Shown: piece after piece, positions 41,804 to 50,679 of the stretch | Layout of the letters: each line of letters starts with the position of its first letter | How positions within the stretch are numbered: position 1 is the first letter of the stretch | Source: JAVKFY01 sp040223615 | GTDB taxonomy: Bacteria > Pseudomonadota > Alphaproteobacteria > GCA-2731375 | Direction of reading: 5' to 3' | Length of the DNA stretch: 64,000 bases | NCBI GenBank assembly: GCA_040223615.1 | Contig: JAVKFY010000072.1 | Coordinates: 1 to 64,000 of the forward strand | The notes under the pieces: model-generated | Seen by the model: the letters and a program-made list of their open reading frames with translations, nothing else | Databases searched by the model: none | What the model was told of the DNA's origin: nothing | Translations under genes and position numbers: made by a program

Positions 41804-41971
41804 CTATTCGCGGACGAACTTCACCGCCAGGCCGACGAACACCATCAGCAGCAGGGCGCCCATGCTGGCACCGTAGGGGTCCCACCAGTCGACCTGATGC
41901 CGCAGCAGGCCGCACCAGACCGTCCAGAAGGCACTGATCGTGTGCCACAGGCCGTCGAGGGACATACTCAT
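41804..41971 (-). CDS. 55-residue single-span membrane protein
   Basis: ATG 41971 has a strong GGAGGT ribosome site six bases upstream. The protein is Trp-rich in its first half (LWHTISAFWTVWCGLLRH, then DWWDPYG) and ends with a single membrane span MGALLLMVFVGLAVKFVRE. It has intact start, stop and ribosome site and fills a gap between two genes. The start overlaps the stop of an 18-codon ORF (ATGA). I do not recognise the family; small proteins of this kind often act as subunits of membrane enzymes or transporters, but nothing adjacent shows which. Confidence 0.65.
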   Translation of the reverse strand: MSMSLDGLWHTISAFWTVWCGLLRHQVDWWDPYGASMGALLLMVFVGLAVKFVRE

Positions 41972-42024
41972 GACGCACCTCCGGCCGAGCCGGGCACGGG
42001 TTGGATGTGCGCTGGATAGGACAT
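41968..42024 (-). CDS. 18-residue upstream ORF coupled to the small membrane protein
   Basis: ATG 42024 is preceded by AAGGAGA (about ten bases away) and encodes MSYPAHIQPVPGSAGGAS, stopping at 41968 so that TGA overlaps the next ATG. Its 3' end contains the ribosome site of the membrane protein. It could be a leader peptide controlling that gene by coupling, or a small functional peptide. The remaining 243 bases up to the AraC gene (42025-42267) show no further gene. Confidence 0.45.
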   Translation of the reverse strand: MSYPAHIQPVPGSAGGAS

Positions 42025-42267
42025 GGCCGCATTCTCTCCTTCGGTAGCTCCGCTGCCGGGCTGGGTCCGTGGACCTGGCTGACGGCCGGTGGCTTTGCGT
42101 GACCGCGGTTTCCCGTGGCTTGCCTTTTCGTGGCCGGGGCGGCTTGGCCGTCCGCCCCGTACACCCGCCGCACCTGGCGAGCGTAGCTGGAATATGGGCC
42201 CACCAGGCGCCGGTGCAATGTGACGGCGCGCACCATCCGGTGGCAAAAACGTGGCGGTGACGGGGAC

Positions 42268-43068
42268 TTAGCTCCCGTCGTTCGCTAATAGACGGCCCGG
42301 CGTGGTGCCCAGCGCGCGACGGAACATGGCGATGAAGGCGCTCGGGCTGTCATAGCCCAGGTCCAGCGCCACCGTGGTCACCGCCCGGCCTTCCGACAGC
42401 CAGGCCAGCGCCTGGAGCAGCCGGGCCTGCCGCCGCCAGGCCCGAAACCCTTGCCCGGTGTGGCTTTCGAACAGCCGCGCCAGGGTGCGCGCGCTGACTC
42501 CGGCCTGTCGCGCCCAGCCCGCCAGCGTGGTCTCCGCGCCAGGGTCGGCCAGCACGCCGGCCATCACCCGGGCCAGCCGCGGCTCGTCCGCCATCGGCAG
42601 GTGTAGCGGCGCCGTCGGCTGCCGCCCGATCTCGTCCAGCACCACCGGCAGCAACAGCGCGATCTCGCGTTCGTCCAGCGGCCGGAACGGCTCGGTGGCG
42701 ATGCGCCCGATCAGCTCGCGCAGCAGCCCGGTGACCGCCAGCACCCGCATCTGGCCCGGCAGTCCGCTGACCGTATCGGACGCGAAATAAAGCGACCGCA
42801 TCGCCAGCTTCCCGTGGCAGTGGATCTCGTGCTGGGTCCCGGGCGGCATCCACACCGCGCCCTGCGGCGGCACCACCCAGCTGCCGCCCGCCGCGCGCAC
42901 CGTCATCATCCCCGACGAGGCGTGGATCAGCTGCGCGGTGGCGTGCGCGTGCGGCGGAATGTGGTGCCCGGCCGGATAGTCCGACGCCAGCCCGGCCAGC
43001 GGCAGCGCCCGCCGGTCGATCTCGGCCAGTTCCGGTGCCCGTAGCAGTGTGTGTCCAGACTGCGACAT
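42268..43068 (-). CDS. AraC-family transcriptional regulator with N-terminal cupin
   Basis: 266 residues. An N-terminal cupin-like sensing domain (HHIPPHAHATAQLIHASSGMM, VPPQGAVWMPPGTQHEIHCHG) and C-terminal double helix-turn-helix: TLAGWARQAGVSARTLARLFESHTGQGFRAWRRQ and VTTVALDLGYDSPSAFIAMFRRALGTTPGRL. This type (AraC_binding plus HTH_18) often controls a neighbouring MFS exporter; the MFS gene ends upstream of it on the same strand, 118 bases away. Confidence 0.92.
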   Translation of the reverse strand: MSQSGHTLLRAPELAEIDRRALPLAGLASDYPAGHHIPPHAHATAQLIHASSGMMTVRAAGGSWVVPPQGAVWMPPGTQHEIHCHGKLAMRSLYFASDTVSGLPGQMRVLAVTGLLRELIGRIATEPFRPLDEREIALLLPVVLDEIGRQPTAPLHLPMADEPRLARVMAGVLADPGAETTLAGWARQAGVSARTLARLFESHTGQGFRAWRRQARLLQALAWLSEGRAVTTVALDLGYDSPSAFIAMFRRALGTTPGRLLANDGS

Positions 43069-43154
43069 CTGGGGGAAGGATAACTTGAAATCGCCAACGA
43101 CTACAGCCTTTCGGAGGCCGATGACGGAACGTTTGTAGCTTTATGCTTTCGGTC

Positions 43155-43176
43155 ATGCCCGGCTCGAGCTGGGCAT
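43155..43176. repeat. Palindrome related to the one at 32618
   Basis: ATGCCCGGCTCGAGCTGGGCAT, a near-perfect 22-base palindrome (one mismatched pair) in the gap between the MFS stop and the AraC start. Shares ATGCCCGG...GGGCAT ends with the element at 32618-32640. Could serve as the MFS terminator. Confidence 0.5.
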
Positions 43177-43186
43177 CTGATGAAGG

Positions 43187-44434
43187 TCAGGTCGGCGGCC
43201 GGCAGTAGGTCTCGCGCACGAGCAGCGCCACCAGCACGCACAGGCCCGACGTCGCCGGGAACACCACGAAGGCCTCGTGATAGGCGACCGGCCCGAACAC
43301 GCGGGCGCCGGCCGCCAGCGTGCCGTCCCAGTGCCGGTCGAGCAGGGCGCCGATCAGCGGCTGCAGCGCGGCGCCGGCGGCGATCGAGGCGAAGTTGACG
43401 ATGCCGGTGACCAGGCCGCTGACGGCTGCCGGATTGGCCTCGCGCCCGACCGCGAAACTGAGCGCCATCGCGCTGCTGGTCGCCCCGATCCAGGCCAGCA
43501 AGGCGAACAGCGCGGGCCACGGCAGCGCCGGGCCGTACAGTAGCACCAGCCAGCCGGCCAGCGCGCCGACGGCGCCGCCGAGCAGGATCGGCTTGCGCCG
43601 CCCGATGCGATCCGACAGCCAGCCCAGGCTCGGTGCCGCTACGGCCCAGCCGATCAGCATCATCGACGCGCCGACCGCCGCCTGCGGCCGCGCCATGCCG
43701 TGCGCCTGCATCAGGAAGGCGACGCCCCACAGCACCGCGAAGGCCAGCATCGGCGCCGACGACAGCGCCGAATAGGCCGCCGCCCACCAGGTCTGCGGAT
43801 TGATCAGCGCGGCACGCGCCATGCCCGGGCGGGTGCTCGCGGTGGTGCTGGCGCGCGGCGCGTCGTGGCGGGTGGCGAACCAGATCAGCACGCCGACCGC
43901 CAGCCCGACCGCGGCGGCGCCATAGGTCACCGCGCGCCAGCCGAAGGCTTCGACGGCATAGGCCAGCGGCGCCTGGCCGGCGACCGCGCCCAGCATCGCC
44001 ACCGCCTGGGTCATGCCGGTGGCCTGGGCGAAGCGCGCCGGCGGCAGCCAGTCGGCGGCGAGCTTCAGGGTGCCGAGGAAGGCGACTCCGCTGCCGGCGC
44101 CGATCAGCAGCCGGGCGCCGTAGGCCAGCGTCAGGTCGTGCGCGGCGGCGAAGGCCAGCGAGCCGGCCATGCAGCCGATCGCCGACAGGGTCAGCATCCG
44201 GCGTGGCCCGAACCGGTCGAGCAGCAGCCCCACCGGGATCTGGATCGCCGCGTAGGCGTAGAAGTAGCAGGCCGAGAGCTGGCCCAGCCGCGTCGCGTCG
44301 GCGGCGAAGTCGGCCATCAGGTGGTCGAACATCACCGACGGCGCGACCCGGTGGCTGAACGCGTAGGCGAAGAATGCCGCCCCGCAACCCCAGATCAGCC
44401 AGCCGCGCGAGACGGCGCCGGTGCGTATGGCCAT
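43187..44434 (-). CDS. MFS transporter
   Basis: 415 residues, twelve predicted spans. FAYAFSHRVAPSVMFDHLM start, the family loop GLLLDRFGPRRMLTLSA between spans 2 and 3, and SDRIGRRKPILLGG between spans 8 and 9. The pattern is like the nitrate/oxalate and hexuronate branch of MFS carriers. Substrate unknown; next to an AraC regulator. Its start is 16 bases after the TpsA-like stop, so it may be co-transcribed with that gene. Confidence 0.9.
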   Translation of the reverse strand: MAIRTGAVSRGWLIWGCGAAFFAYAFSHRVAPSVMFDHLMADFAADATRLGQLSACYFYAYAAIQIPVGLLLDRFGPRRMLTLSAIGCMAGSLAFAAAHDLTLAYGARLLIGAGSGVAFLGTLKLAADWLPPARFAQATGMTQAVAMLGAVAGQAPLAYAVEAFGWRAVTYGAAAVGLAVGVLIWFATRHDAPRASTTASTRPGMARAALINPQTWWAAAYSALSSAPMLAFAVLWGVAFLMQAHGMARPQAAVGASMMLIGWAVAAPSLGWLSDRIGRRKPILLGGAVGALAGWLVLLYGPALPWPALFALLAWIGATSSAMALSFAVGREANPAAVSGLVTGIVNFASIAAGAALQPLIGALLDRHWDGTLAAGARVFGPVAYHEAFVVFPATSGLCVLVALLVRETYCRPPT

Positions 44435-44450
44435 GCTTGCCGGTGCGGGC

Positions 44451-47400
44451 TCAGCCGGCCGGCTGGCAATCGAGGTGCAGGTTCACCGGCATGGCGGCCA
44501 GACGCGGTGCTACCCCGGCGCTCGCGGTCGCGGCCCCGCGGCCGAGGTCGGCCAGATACGTCGCCGGCACCGGCGCGCCGGGCGCCAGCGGCACCCGGCC
44601 GCGGCCGACGCCTGTGAAGCTGGCCAGGGTGCGCCCGCCGCGCGCCGCGCACTGCTGCGCCAGCCGCTGCGCGGCGTCCACCAGCGCCGTCGGCAGCACC
44701 GCCAGGCCCGAGGCCGCATCGGTATCCGGCGCGTCGATCCGGATGGTGCCGTCGACATTTCGTTGCGACGTCGCCTGGATCAGGGTCTGTTCCAGCAGGA
44801 TGTTGCCGGCGCGGATACTGATGTCGCCGCCAGTGCCATCGATGGCGTTCGCCTGGATCAGGCTGTCCTGCAGCACCACCAGCCGGATCGGCGCGGCGGC
44901 GGCGAGCTGCGCGTCGCTGATCGGCCCGATGGGCGGCGCGTTCTCCGCGCCCAGCGGCACCACCTGAGTCTCCGGGATGGTCCCGACCAGGTTCACGTCG
45001 CCGCCGTTGCCGGCGCCGCTGGACACCGTACTCGTGATACGTCCACCGATGAGCTGCGCGATGTCGTCGACCGCGATCACCATCCGCCCGCCGCCGGAAT
45101 TCAACGCGATGGTCGTCACCGATCCGCCGGACGTCAGCGTCAGCGCACCGACGAAGATCGCCACCGAGCCCGCATCTCCGGGTCGGCCGAGGTCCACGAT
45201 CGGCGCCCTGCTGGTGGCGCTGACCTGACCGGCGCCAGCAACAGTCAGACTTGCGGCTTCAATGCGCACATCGCCGCCATCGCCGCCGAAGCCGGAAATG
45301 GTGCTGGATGAAATTGCGCCGCCGTTGGCGACCCGCACGCTGTCCGCCCGTACCGCCACATCGCCGGCGGCGCCGGCGAAGAGTCGCAAGGCATCCGACG
45401 AGATGCGCGCATTGCGACCGATCACATTCAGCGTGCGGGCATCGATCGTCACTGTGCCGGCGGACCCGGTCCCGGCAGTTGCCGCCTGGATCGAGCCGAA
45501 CTGGTTCACGGTGATATCCGGCTTGCGTTCAGCTGAACCGACCGTCACCGAACCGCCATCGCCTGTCGCCGTCACGCCGGCGCCGCTGAAGATACCGGTC
45601 TGGGTGGTTGCGTCGTTGCCGAGCAGCGACTGCGTGCCGGTGATCGTGATCCAGCCGGCATCGACGCTGACCGATCCGGCCCTGCCGATGGTCGCGGTCG
45701 AGCTGTTGATCTGGCCGAACGGGCGGATGTCGATCCCGCCGGCGCTCACGGTGACCGAGCCGGCGTCGCCGATCTTCGACGGGCTGTCGTTGCCCAGGAA
45801 GAAGGTCGACGAACTGATGCCGGTCAACGCGCCGTTGTCGAGTCCGACGATGGTCAGCATCCGGTTGGCCGTGACGCTGACATTGCCGGCGGGCGAGTTC
45901 GAGAAGGTCGTCGACGAGATCAGCCCGTTCCGGCTGAGATTGATGTCGCCGGCGACGACGGTGACCGAGCCGCCGTTGCCGACGAACGGATCGCCGACCA
46001 GGTTGCCGCCGCGCGGCTCCGGCACGGTGCGGCTCAGGATGCCGGTATCGAAGCCGCCGGGAACGCCGGCGATGTTGATGGTGTCGGCGAAGACCGCGAC
46101 GTCGCCGGCATTGCCCTTGCTGAACGTGCTGGAGCTGATGGTGCCGCCGTTGGTCAGGGTGATGGTCGCGGTGGGCGCGTTCACCGTGATGTTGCCGGCG
46201 CTGCCGGTCGACGAGACACCGAACGCGACAGGCACCACGTCGGCGATGATTCCGGTCTGCAGCGCGTTGTTGGCGCCGTTGATGGTGAGCGAACCGCTGA
46301 TGTTGGCGACCACCTCGCCGCCGGTGCCGCCGCTGAGCGTGCCTGAGTTCAGCACGCCATTCTTCTCGATCAGCAGGTTGTTGGCGTTGACCGTCACCTT
46401 GCCGGCGGCGCCGCTGTTCAGCGCCTGGCTGGCGATGCCGGCGGACTGGGCGGCGAAGCGGCCGGAGATGCGGATGTCGCCGCCGACCACGCGCACCTCG
46501 CCGCCGTCGGCCGGGCTGAAGGTGCTGGCGCTGATCGACGCGGTGCCGAGCACGTTGATGGTGTTCGCCGAGACGTCGACGGTGCCGCCCGATGCAGCCG
46601 CGGTGGCGGTCGGCTGCGAGTTGGTGAAGATGCCGGTGAACAGCAACTGCACCGGCTGACCATCGTTGACGGTCTCCGCGGCGGCGGTGATGTCGGTTGC
46701 GCGCACCGTCACCGATCCAGCCGGGTTCTGGCCGAAGGCGTTGCTGGCGACCGAGGCGAAGTCCAGCACCTGTAGCGTGCTGGTCTGCACGAGGACATTG
46801 CCGGCGGCGCCAAGCTGCACGTTGTTCTGGCCGGTGATTACGTCGCCCGAGTTGGACTGGATACCGGTCTCGAAGCTGTTCGGCAGGCCGGCCAGGAGAA
46901 TGCTGTCGGCCGTCACCGATACCGAACCGCCGTCGCCGGCGCCGAAAGTGCTCGCGGTGATCGTCGCGTTACTCCGCAGTTCGATGGTGCGCGCGCTGAC
47001 GGTGACGTCGTTGGCGTTGCCGCTGCCGATGGTCACCGAGCCGATGCCGGCTACCGCCTGGGTCACCGGATCGATGGTGCCGATCGCACGGATGCTGTCG
47101 GCGCTGACGATCACGGGTCCGGCGTTGCCGGCGGCGAAGCTGGTCGACCCGATGCTGCCCTGGCCGGTCAGATTGATCGCGCCGCTGACCGCCACCGTCA
47201 CCCCGCCGACGTCGCCGCCGAAGGCCGGTACCGCAAAGGTACCGGTGTTGGAATGAATCTCGGCGCTGCCCGACAGGTCGATGCTGTCGGCGGTGACGGC
47301 GACCCGGCCGCCGTCGCCGGTGGCCACGGTGTCCGCCGCGATCACCGAGGCTTCGCTCAACGACAGCGTCCCGGTGTTCACCGACACGTCGCCGGACTTG

Positions 47401-48296
47401 CCGCTGCCGGCCGTGGTTGTGGCGATCTGCGCGCCGTTGCGGCCGGTGACGCTGGCGCTCTCGACCAGGATGCCGCCGGTGGCGTCGGCGCCGCCGGCAT
47501 TCACGCTGAGGATGTTGCCGGCATCCAGCGTCAGGTCCGCCGCCTCCACCCGCACGATCCCGGGGCCGGGGCCGAGCAGCCGCACCTGGCCGCCGACGAT
47601 GGCGACTTCGCCGCGGGTGCCGGTGGTCGGCTGGGTGATGTCCAGCGGCACGTTGCCCGGGCTGGCCAGCGAGCTCAGCCGGATCGAGCCGGACACGGTC
47701 TGCACCTGGCCGGCGATCTCGAGGCCGTTGCCGGCCAGTGTCACCGGTTGGCCCGAACCGGGGTTCAGCGCCGCGCCGCTCTGCACCGTGATCGGCCCCG
47801 AGGCGGTCGAGATGAAGCCGAAGGCCGCCGGCGCGGCGGTGGAAAACTGGCTATCGCTGGCGGTGTTGGCCCAGAACCGGGCGCCGTCCTCGAAGTCGAT
47901 CGACGTGGCGGTGCTGGCGTGGAACCCGCCAGAGACATCGAGCCGCGCGTTCGGGCCGAACATGATGCCGGCCGGGTTGACCAGGAACAGGTCGGCGCCG
48001 GCAATGGTGGAACGGATGGTGCCGTCGATGGTCGAGGCGCCGCCCGTCACCCGGCTGAAGATGTTGGCGATCCCGGCCGGGCCGGAGAAGGTGGCGCTCT
48101 GCCCGGACGACAGGTTGAGGCGGCGGAAGCTGTGGAACAGGTTGGCGCCGGCGATACGGCCGAGGTCGGCGGTGATCGCGAAGTCCGGCCCGGCCAGCGA
48201 CTGCGCCGGGCCGAGCGAGCCGTCGGTGATCACCTGCGCGGGCACCGGCGCGGCCGCGAGCAGCAGCGCCAGCGTTATCGAAGCACGCTTCAACAT
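44451..48296 (-). CDS. Filamentous-haemagglutinin-type exoprotein (TpsA-like)
   Basis: 1281 residues from ATG 48296. A signal peptide (LKRASITLALLLAAAPVPA) is followed by the two-partner-secretion domain: GSLGPAQSLAGPDFAIT, NLFHSFRRLNLSSGQSATF, ITGG-type segment and LFLVNPAGIMFGPNARLDVSGGFHAST, the haemagglutination activity signature. From about 250 to 1180 the protein is a long beta-helix of degenerate ~25-residue repeats rich in GDGGSVTV, AGNVTV and ISSSTFS. Near the end QQCAARGGRTLASFTGVGRG matches the Cys-containing tail of large FHA-like proteins. It should be exported by an outer-membrane TpsB (FhaC) transporter, but none is visible here. No clear ribosome site. Follows the TRAP accessory gene by 37 bases. 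Confidence 0.87.
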   Translation of the reverse strand: MLKRASITLALLLAAAPVPAQVITDGSLGPAQSLAGPDFAITADLGRIAGANLFHSFRRLNLSSGQSATFSGPAGIANIFSRVTGGASTIDGTIRSTIAGADLFLVNPAGIMFGPNARLDVSGGFHASTATSIDFEDGARFWANTASDSQFSTAAPAAFGFISTASGPITVQSGAALNPGSGQPVTLAGNGLEIAGQVQTVSGSIRLSSLASPGNVPLDITQPTTGTRGEVAIVGGQVRLLGPGPGIVRVEAADLTLDAGNILSVNAGGADATGGILVESASVTGRNGAQIATTTAGSGKSGDVSVNTGTLSLSEASVIAADTVATGDGGRVAVTADSIDLSGSAEIHSNTGTFAVPAFGGDVGGVTVAVSGAINLTGQGSIGSTSFAAGNAGPVIVSADSIRAIGTIDPVTQAVAGIGSVTIGSGNANDVTVSARTIELRSNATITASTFGAGDGGSVSVTADSILLAGLPNSFETGIQSNSGDVITGQNNVQLGAAGNVLVQTSTLQVLDFASVASNAFGQNPAGSVTVRATDITAAAETVNDGQPVQLLFTGIFTNSQPTATAAASGGTVDVSANTINVLGTASISASTFSPADGGEVRVVGGDIRISGRFAAQSAGIASQALNSGAAGKVTVNANNLLIEKNGVLNSGTLSGGTGGEVVANISGSLTINGANNALQTGIIADVVPVAFGVSSTGSAGNITVNAPTATITLTNGGTISSSTFSKGNAGDVAVFADTINIAGVPGGFDTGILSRTVPEPRGGNLVGDPFVGNGGSVTVVAGDINLSRNGLISSTTFSNSPAGNVSVTANRMLTIVGLDNGALTGISSSTFFLGNDSPSKIGDAGSVTVSAGGIDIRPFGQINSSTATIGRAGSVSVDAGWITITGTQSLLGNDATTQTGIFSGAGVTATGDGGSVTVGSAERKPDITVNQFGSIQAATAGTGSAGTVTIDARTLNVIGRNARISSDALRLFAGAAGDVAVRADSVRVANGGAISSSTISGFGGDGGDVRIEAASLTVAGAGQVSATSRAPIVDLGRPGDAGSVAIFVGALTLTSGGSVTTIALNSGGGRMVIAVDDIAQLIGGRITSTVSSGAGNGGDVNLVGTIPETQVVPLGAENAPPIGPISDAQLAAAAPIRLVVLQDSLIQANAIDGTGGDISIRAGNILLEQTLIQATSQRNVDGTIRIDAPDTDAASGLAVLPTALVDAAQRLAQQCAARGGRTLASFTGVGRGRVPLAPGAPVPATYLADLGRGAATASAGVAPRLAAMPVNLHLDCQPAG

Positions 48297-48333
48297 GGCC
48301 GACACTGTGCCGCAGCCGTCGGCCGCGGCCAAG

Positions 48334-48564
48334 CTACTCGTCGTTGACCAGCTCGTCGAACGGCTCGCGCGTGACCCGCTCGTCGCGTTTGTAGGTCGCC
48401 AGCACGAACACCACGGCCGCGGCGCCGATGCCCAGCACCGCGAAGCTGAACGGTACGAAATGGCGCACGTGGACGCCGTAGCGGCCGAGCGCGAACAGCG
48501 CGCCGACCACCGCGACCCAGAGCAGCCAGTAGCGCCACGGGCCGATGAACAGGTTATTGATCAC
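48334..48564 (-). CDS. Small membrane protein coupled to TRAP permease
   Basis: 76 residues from GTG 48564, overlapping the permease stop as GTGA. Two membrane spans (YWLLWVAVVGALFALGRYG and FVPFSFAVLGIGAAAVVFVLA) and an acidic tail (REPFDELVNDE). The tight coupling suggests it is an accessory subunit of this TRAP-TAXI system. Too short and GTG-started for easy detection. Family not recognised. Confidence 0.72.
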   Translation of the reverse strand: MINNLFIGPWRYWLLWVAVVGALFALGRYGVHVRHFVPFSFAVLGIGAAAVVFVLATYKRDERVTREPFDELVNDE

Positions 48565-50573
48565 GCCAGCGCCTTTCGCGGCATCCGGTAGCGGGTGAAC
48601 CAGAAGGTCGCCACGCCGGCCGCCCCCACCGCCACGAACAGCCAGCCGGAGATGCCGAACGGCGAGGCCGCGGGCGGGCTCAGCAGCATCACCGCGACGA
48701 TCCCGAGACCGATACGCACCGGCCAGCTCACCGGCCCCTTGCACCATCCCTCCAGCACCACCGACAGCGCCCAAACGCCGGCGAAGGCGGTCAGCAAGGT
48801 CACCACGGTCATGTAGAGCGGCCCCTCGAACAGCAGGCTCGGTCCGTACACGAAGACGAACGGCACCAGATATTTGGCGATGCCGACGCGGGCCGATTCC
48901 ACCGCCGTCTCCATCGGTCTGGAGCCGGCGATCGCGGCCGCCGCGAACGAGGCCAGGGCGACCGGCGGGGTGATCGAGCTGACCACACCGAAGTAGAAGG
49001 CGAACAGGTGCGCCGCGATCGGCACCACGTCCATCTGGATCAGCGCCGGCACGATCAGCGCCGCGACGGTGATGTAGACCGCCGTGGTGGTCATGCCCAT
49101 GCCGAGGATGATCGCCGCCACGCCGGTCAGGCAGAGCAGCACGAACAGGTTGCCGCCGGCCAGGTCGATCACCGAGTTGGTGAATTTCAGCCCCAGGCCG
49201 GAGACGAACACCGAGCCGATGATGATGCCGGCGCAGGCACACGCGATGGTCACCGGCATGGCCGCCCGCACGCCCGATTCCAGCGCCGCGAGCACGTCGA
49301 TCGCGCTCATCCGCGTGCCCGGATGCACGAAGCTCAGCACGATCAGCGTGACGATGGCCCAGAACGCCGACAGCATCGGCGTGTAGCCGACCGCCAGCAG
49401 TCCGACCAGCACGCCCAGCACCAGCAGGTGGTGCCAGCCGCCGGCCAGAACTTCCAGGAAGCGCGGCAGCCGGTGCTTCTCGATCTTCTCCAGGCCGAGC
49501 TTGTCGGCCTCGATGTCGACCATGAAGTACACGGTGGCGAAGTACAGGAAGGTCGGCAGGATCGCCGCCACCACCACCATCAGGTACGGCATGTGGAGGA
49601 ACTCGGCGATGATGAAGGCGGCCGCGCCCATGATCGGCGGCGTGATCTGCCCGCCCGAGGAAGCACAGGCCTCGACCGCGCCGGCGAACTTCTTCTTGTA
49701 GCCGAGCTGCTTCATCAGCGGGATGGTGAACGACCCGGTGGTCACCACGTTGGCCACCGCCGAGCCGGAGACCATGCCCAGGAAGCCGCTGGCCACCACC
49801 GAGGCCTTGGCCGGCCCGCCGGTGCGGTGCCCGGTCAGCGCCACCGCCAGGTCGATGAAGAAGCGCCCGGCGCCGGAGCGGATCAGGATCGCGCCGAACA
49901 TGATGAACAGCACGATGTAGGTCGACGCCACCAGCATCGGGATGCCGAAGATGCCTTCGGAACGGATGAAGATCAGGTCGATGTATTTATGGAACGAGGT
50001 CGGCGGGCCGTAGAAGAAGCCGGGAAAATAGTTGGCGTAGAGCGCGTGCCCGGTGAAGAAGCTGGCGATCAGCACCATCGGGACGCCGACCGTGCGCCGC
50101 GTCGTCTCGAACACCAGCAGGATCATCAGGCTGCCGACATAGACGTCGTTCTGCGTCAGTTCGCCTTCGCGCATCATGAAGGCGTCGACATCCCACATGG
50201 TGTAGATCTGGATACCGATGCCGAGCGCGACCAGCGCCATGTCGATGGCGAAGCCGACAGCGCGCTTCACATTGCCGGCGTCGCCCGGCAGCCAGACCGG
50301 GTCGCGCAATGAATCGCGAAACAGCGGCTTCAGCAGCAGCGCCAACACCAGCATCACGGTCAAGTGCGTGGAGCGGAACGAGCGCGTCTCCGGCGTGCCG
50401 TAGACCGCGACATAGAGGTGGAACAGCGCCAGCGAGATGGTCAGCGTGACGCAGGCGACGGTCAGCGCCCAGACGATGCCGCCGCGCCGGCCGCCGAGCA
50501 GCCGCTCCAGCAGCGTCGCGTCGCGTACCTCGGCATAGGTCAGCCGGCCCTCGTTGACGACGGCATCGGTCAT
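48561..50573 (-). CDS. TRAP transporter fused permease, TAXI type (4TM + 12TM)
   Basis: 670 residues. An N-terminal DctQ-like four-span part (~25-170) is fused to a DctM-like twelve-span part with YIVLFIMFGAILIRSGAGRFFIDLA, GPAKASVVASGFLGMVSGSAVANVVTTGSFTIP and EACASSGGQITPPIMGAAAF, the fused-permease signatures. With the periplasmic TAXI binding protein it imports an organic acid or amino-acid-like substrate using an ion gradient. The order binding protein - permease - small membrane protein on one strand is an operon; a long hairpin lies between the first two. Confidence 0.93.
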   Translation of the reverse strand: MTDAVVNEGRLTYAEVRDATLLERLLGGRRGGIVWALTVACVTLTISLALFHLYVAVYGTPETRSFRSTHLTVMLVLALLLKPLFRDSLRDPVWLPGDAGNVKRAVGFAIDMALVALGIGIQIYTMWDVDAFMMREGELTQNDVYVGSLMILLVFETTRRTVGVPMVLIASFFTGHALYANYFPGFFYGPPTSFHKYIDLIFIRSEGIFGIPMLVASTYIVLFIMFGAILIRSGAGRFFIDLAVALTGHRTGGPAKASVVASGFLGMVSGSAVANVVTTGSFTIPLMKQLGYKKKFAGAVEACASSGGQITPPIMGAAAFIIAEFLHMPYLMVVVAAILPTFLYFATVYFMVDIEADKLGLEKIEKHRLPRFLEVLAGGWHHLLVLGVLVGLLAVGYTPMLSAFWAIVTLIVLSFVHPGTRMSAIDVLAALESGVRAAMPVTIACACAGIIIGSVFVSGLGLKFTNSVIDLAGGNLFVLLCLTGVAAIILGMGMTTTAVYITVAALIVPALIQMDVVPIAAHLFAFYFGVVSSITPPVALASFAAAAIAGSRPMETAVESARVGIAKYLVPFVFVYGPSLLFEGPLYMTVVTLLTAFAGVWALSVVLEGWCKGPVSWPVRIGLGIVAVMLLSPPAASPFGISGWLFVAVGAAGVATFWFTRYRMPRKALA

Positions 50574-50623
50574 CGCGCGGTTCTCATGTCAGAAGCAAGA
50601 AGTGGAACTGGCGCCCGAAGCGA

Positions 50624-50658
50624 GGTGGCCGGACCGCGACGCGCACGGTCCGGCCACC
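50624..50658 (-). terminator. 13-base-pair hairpin between binding protein and permease genes
   Basis: GGTGGCCGGACCG (50624-50636) and CGGTCCGGCCACC (50646-50658) pair perfectly with a nine-base loop, 21 bases after the binding-protein stop. There is no T-run. Such intercistronic hairpins commonly protect the 3' end of the more abundant binding-protein message. Confidence 0.75.
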
Positions 50659-50679
50659 TGTTTCGGTTCGGCTCGCGAC

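Noticed and set aside
47253..48347. + strand frames opposite the TpsA-like gene
   Set aside because: Low-complexity antisense translations; the minus strand has signal peptide and TPS domain.
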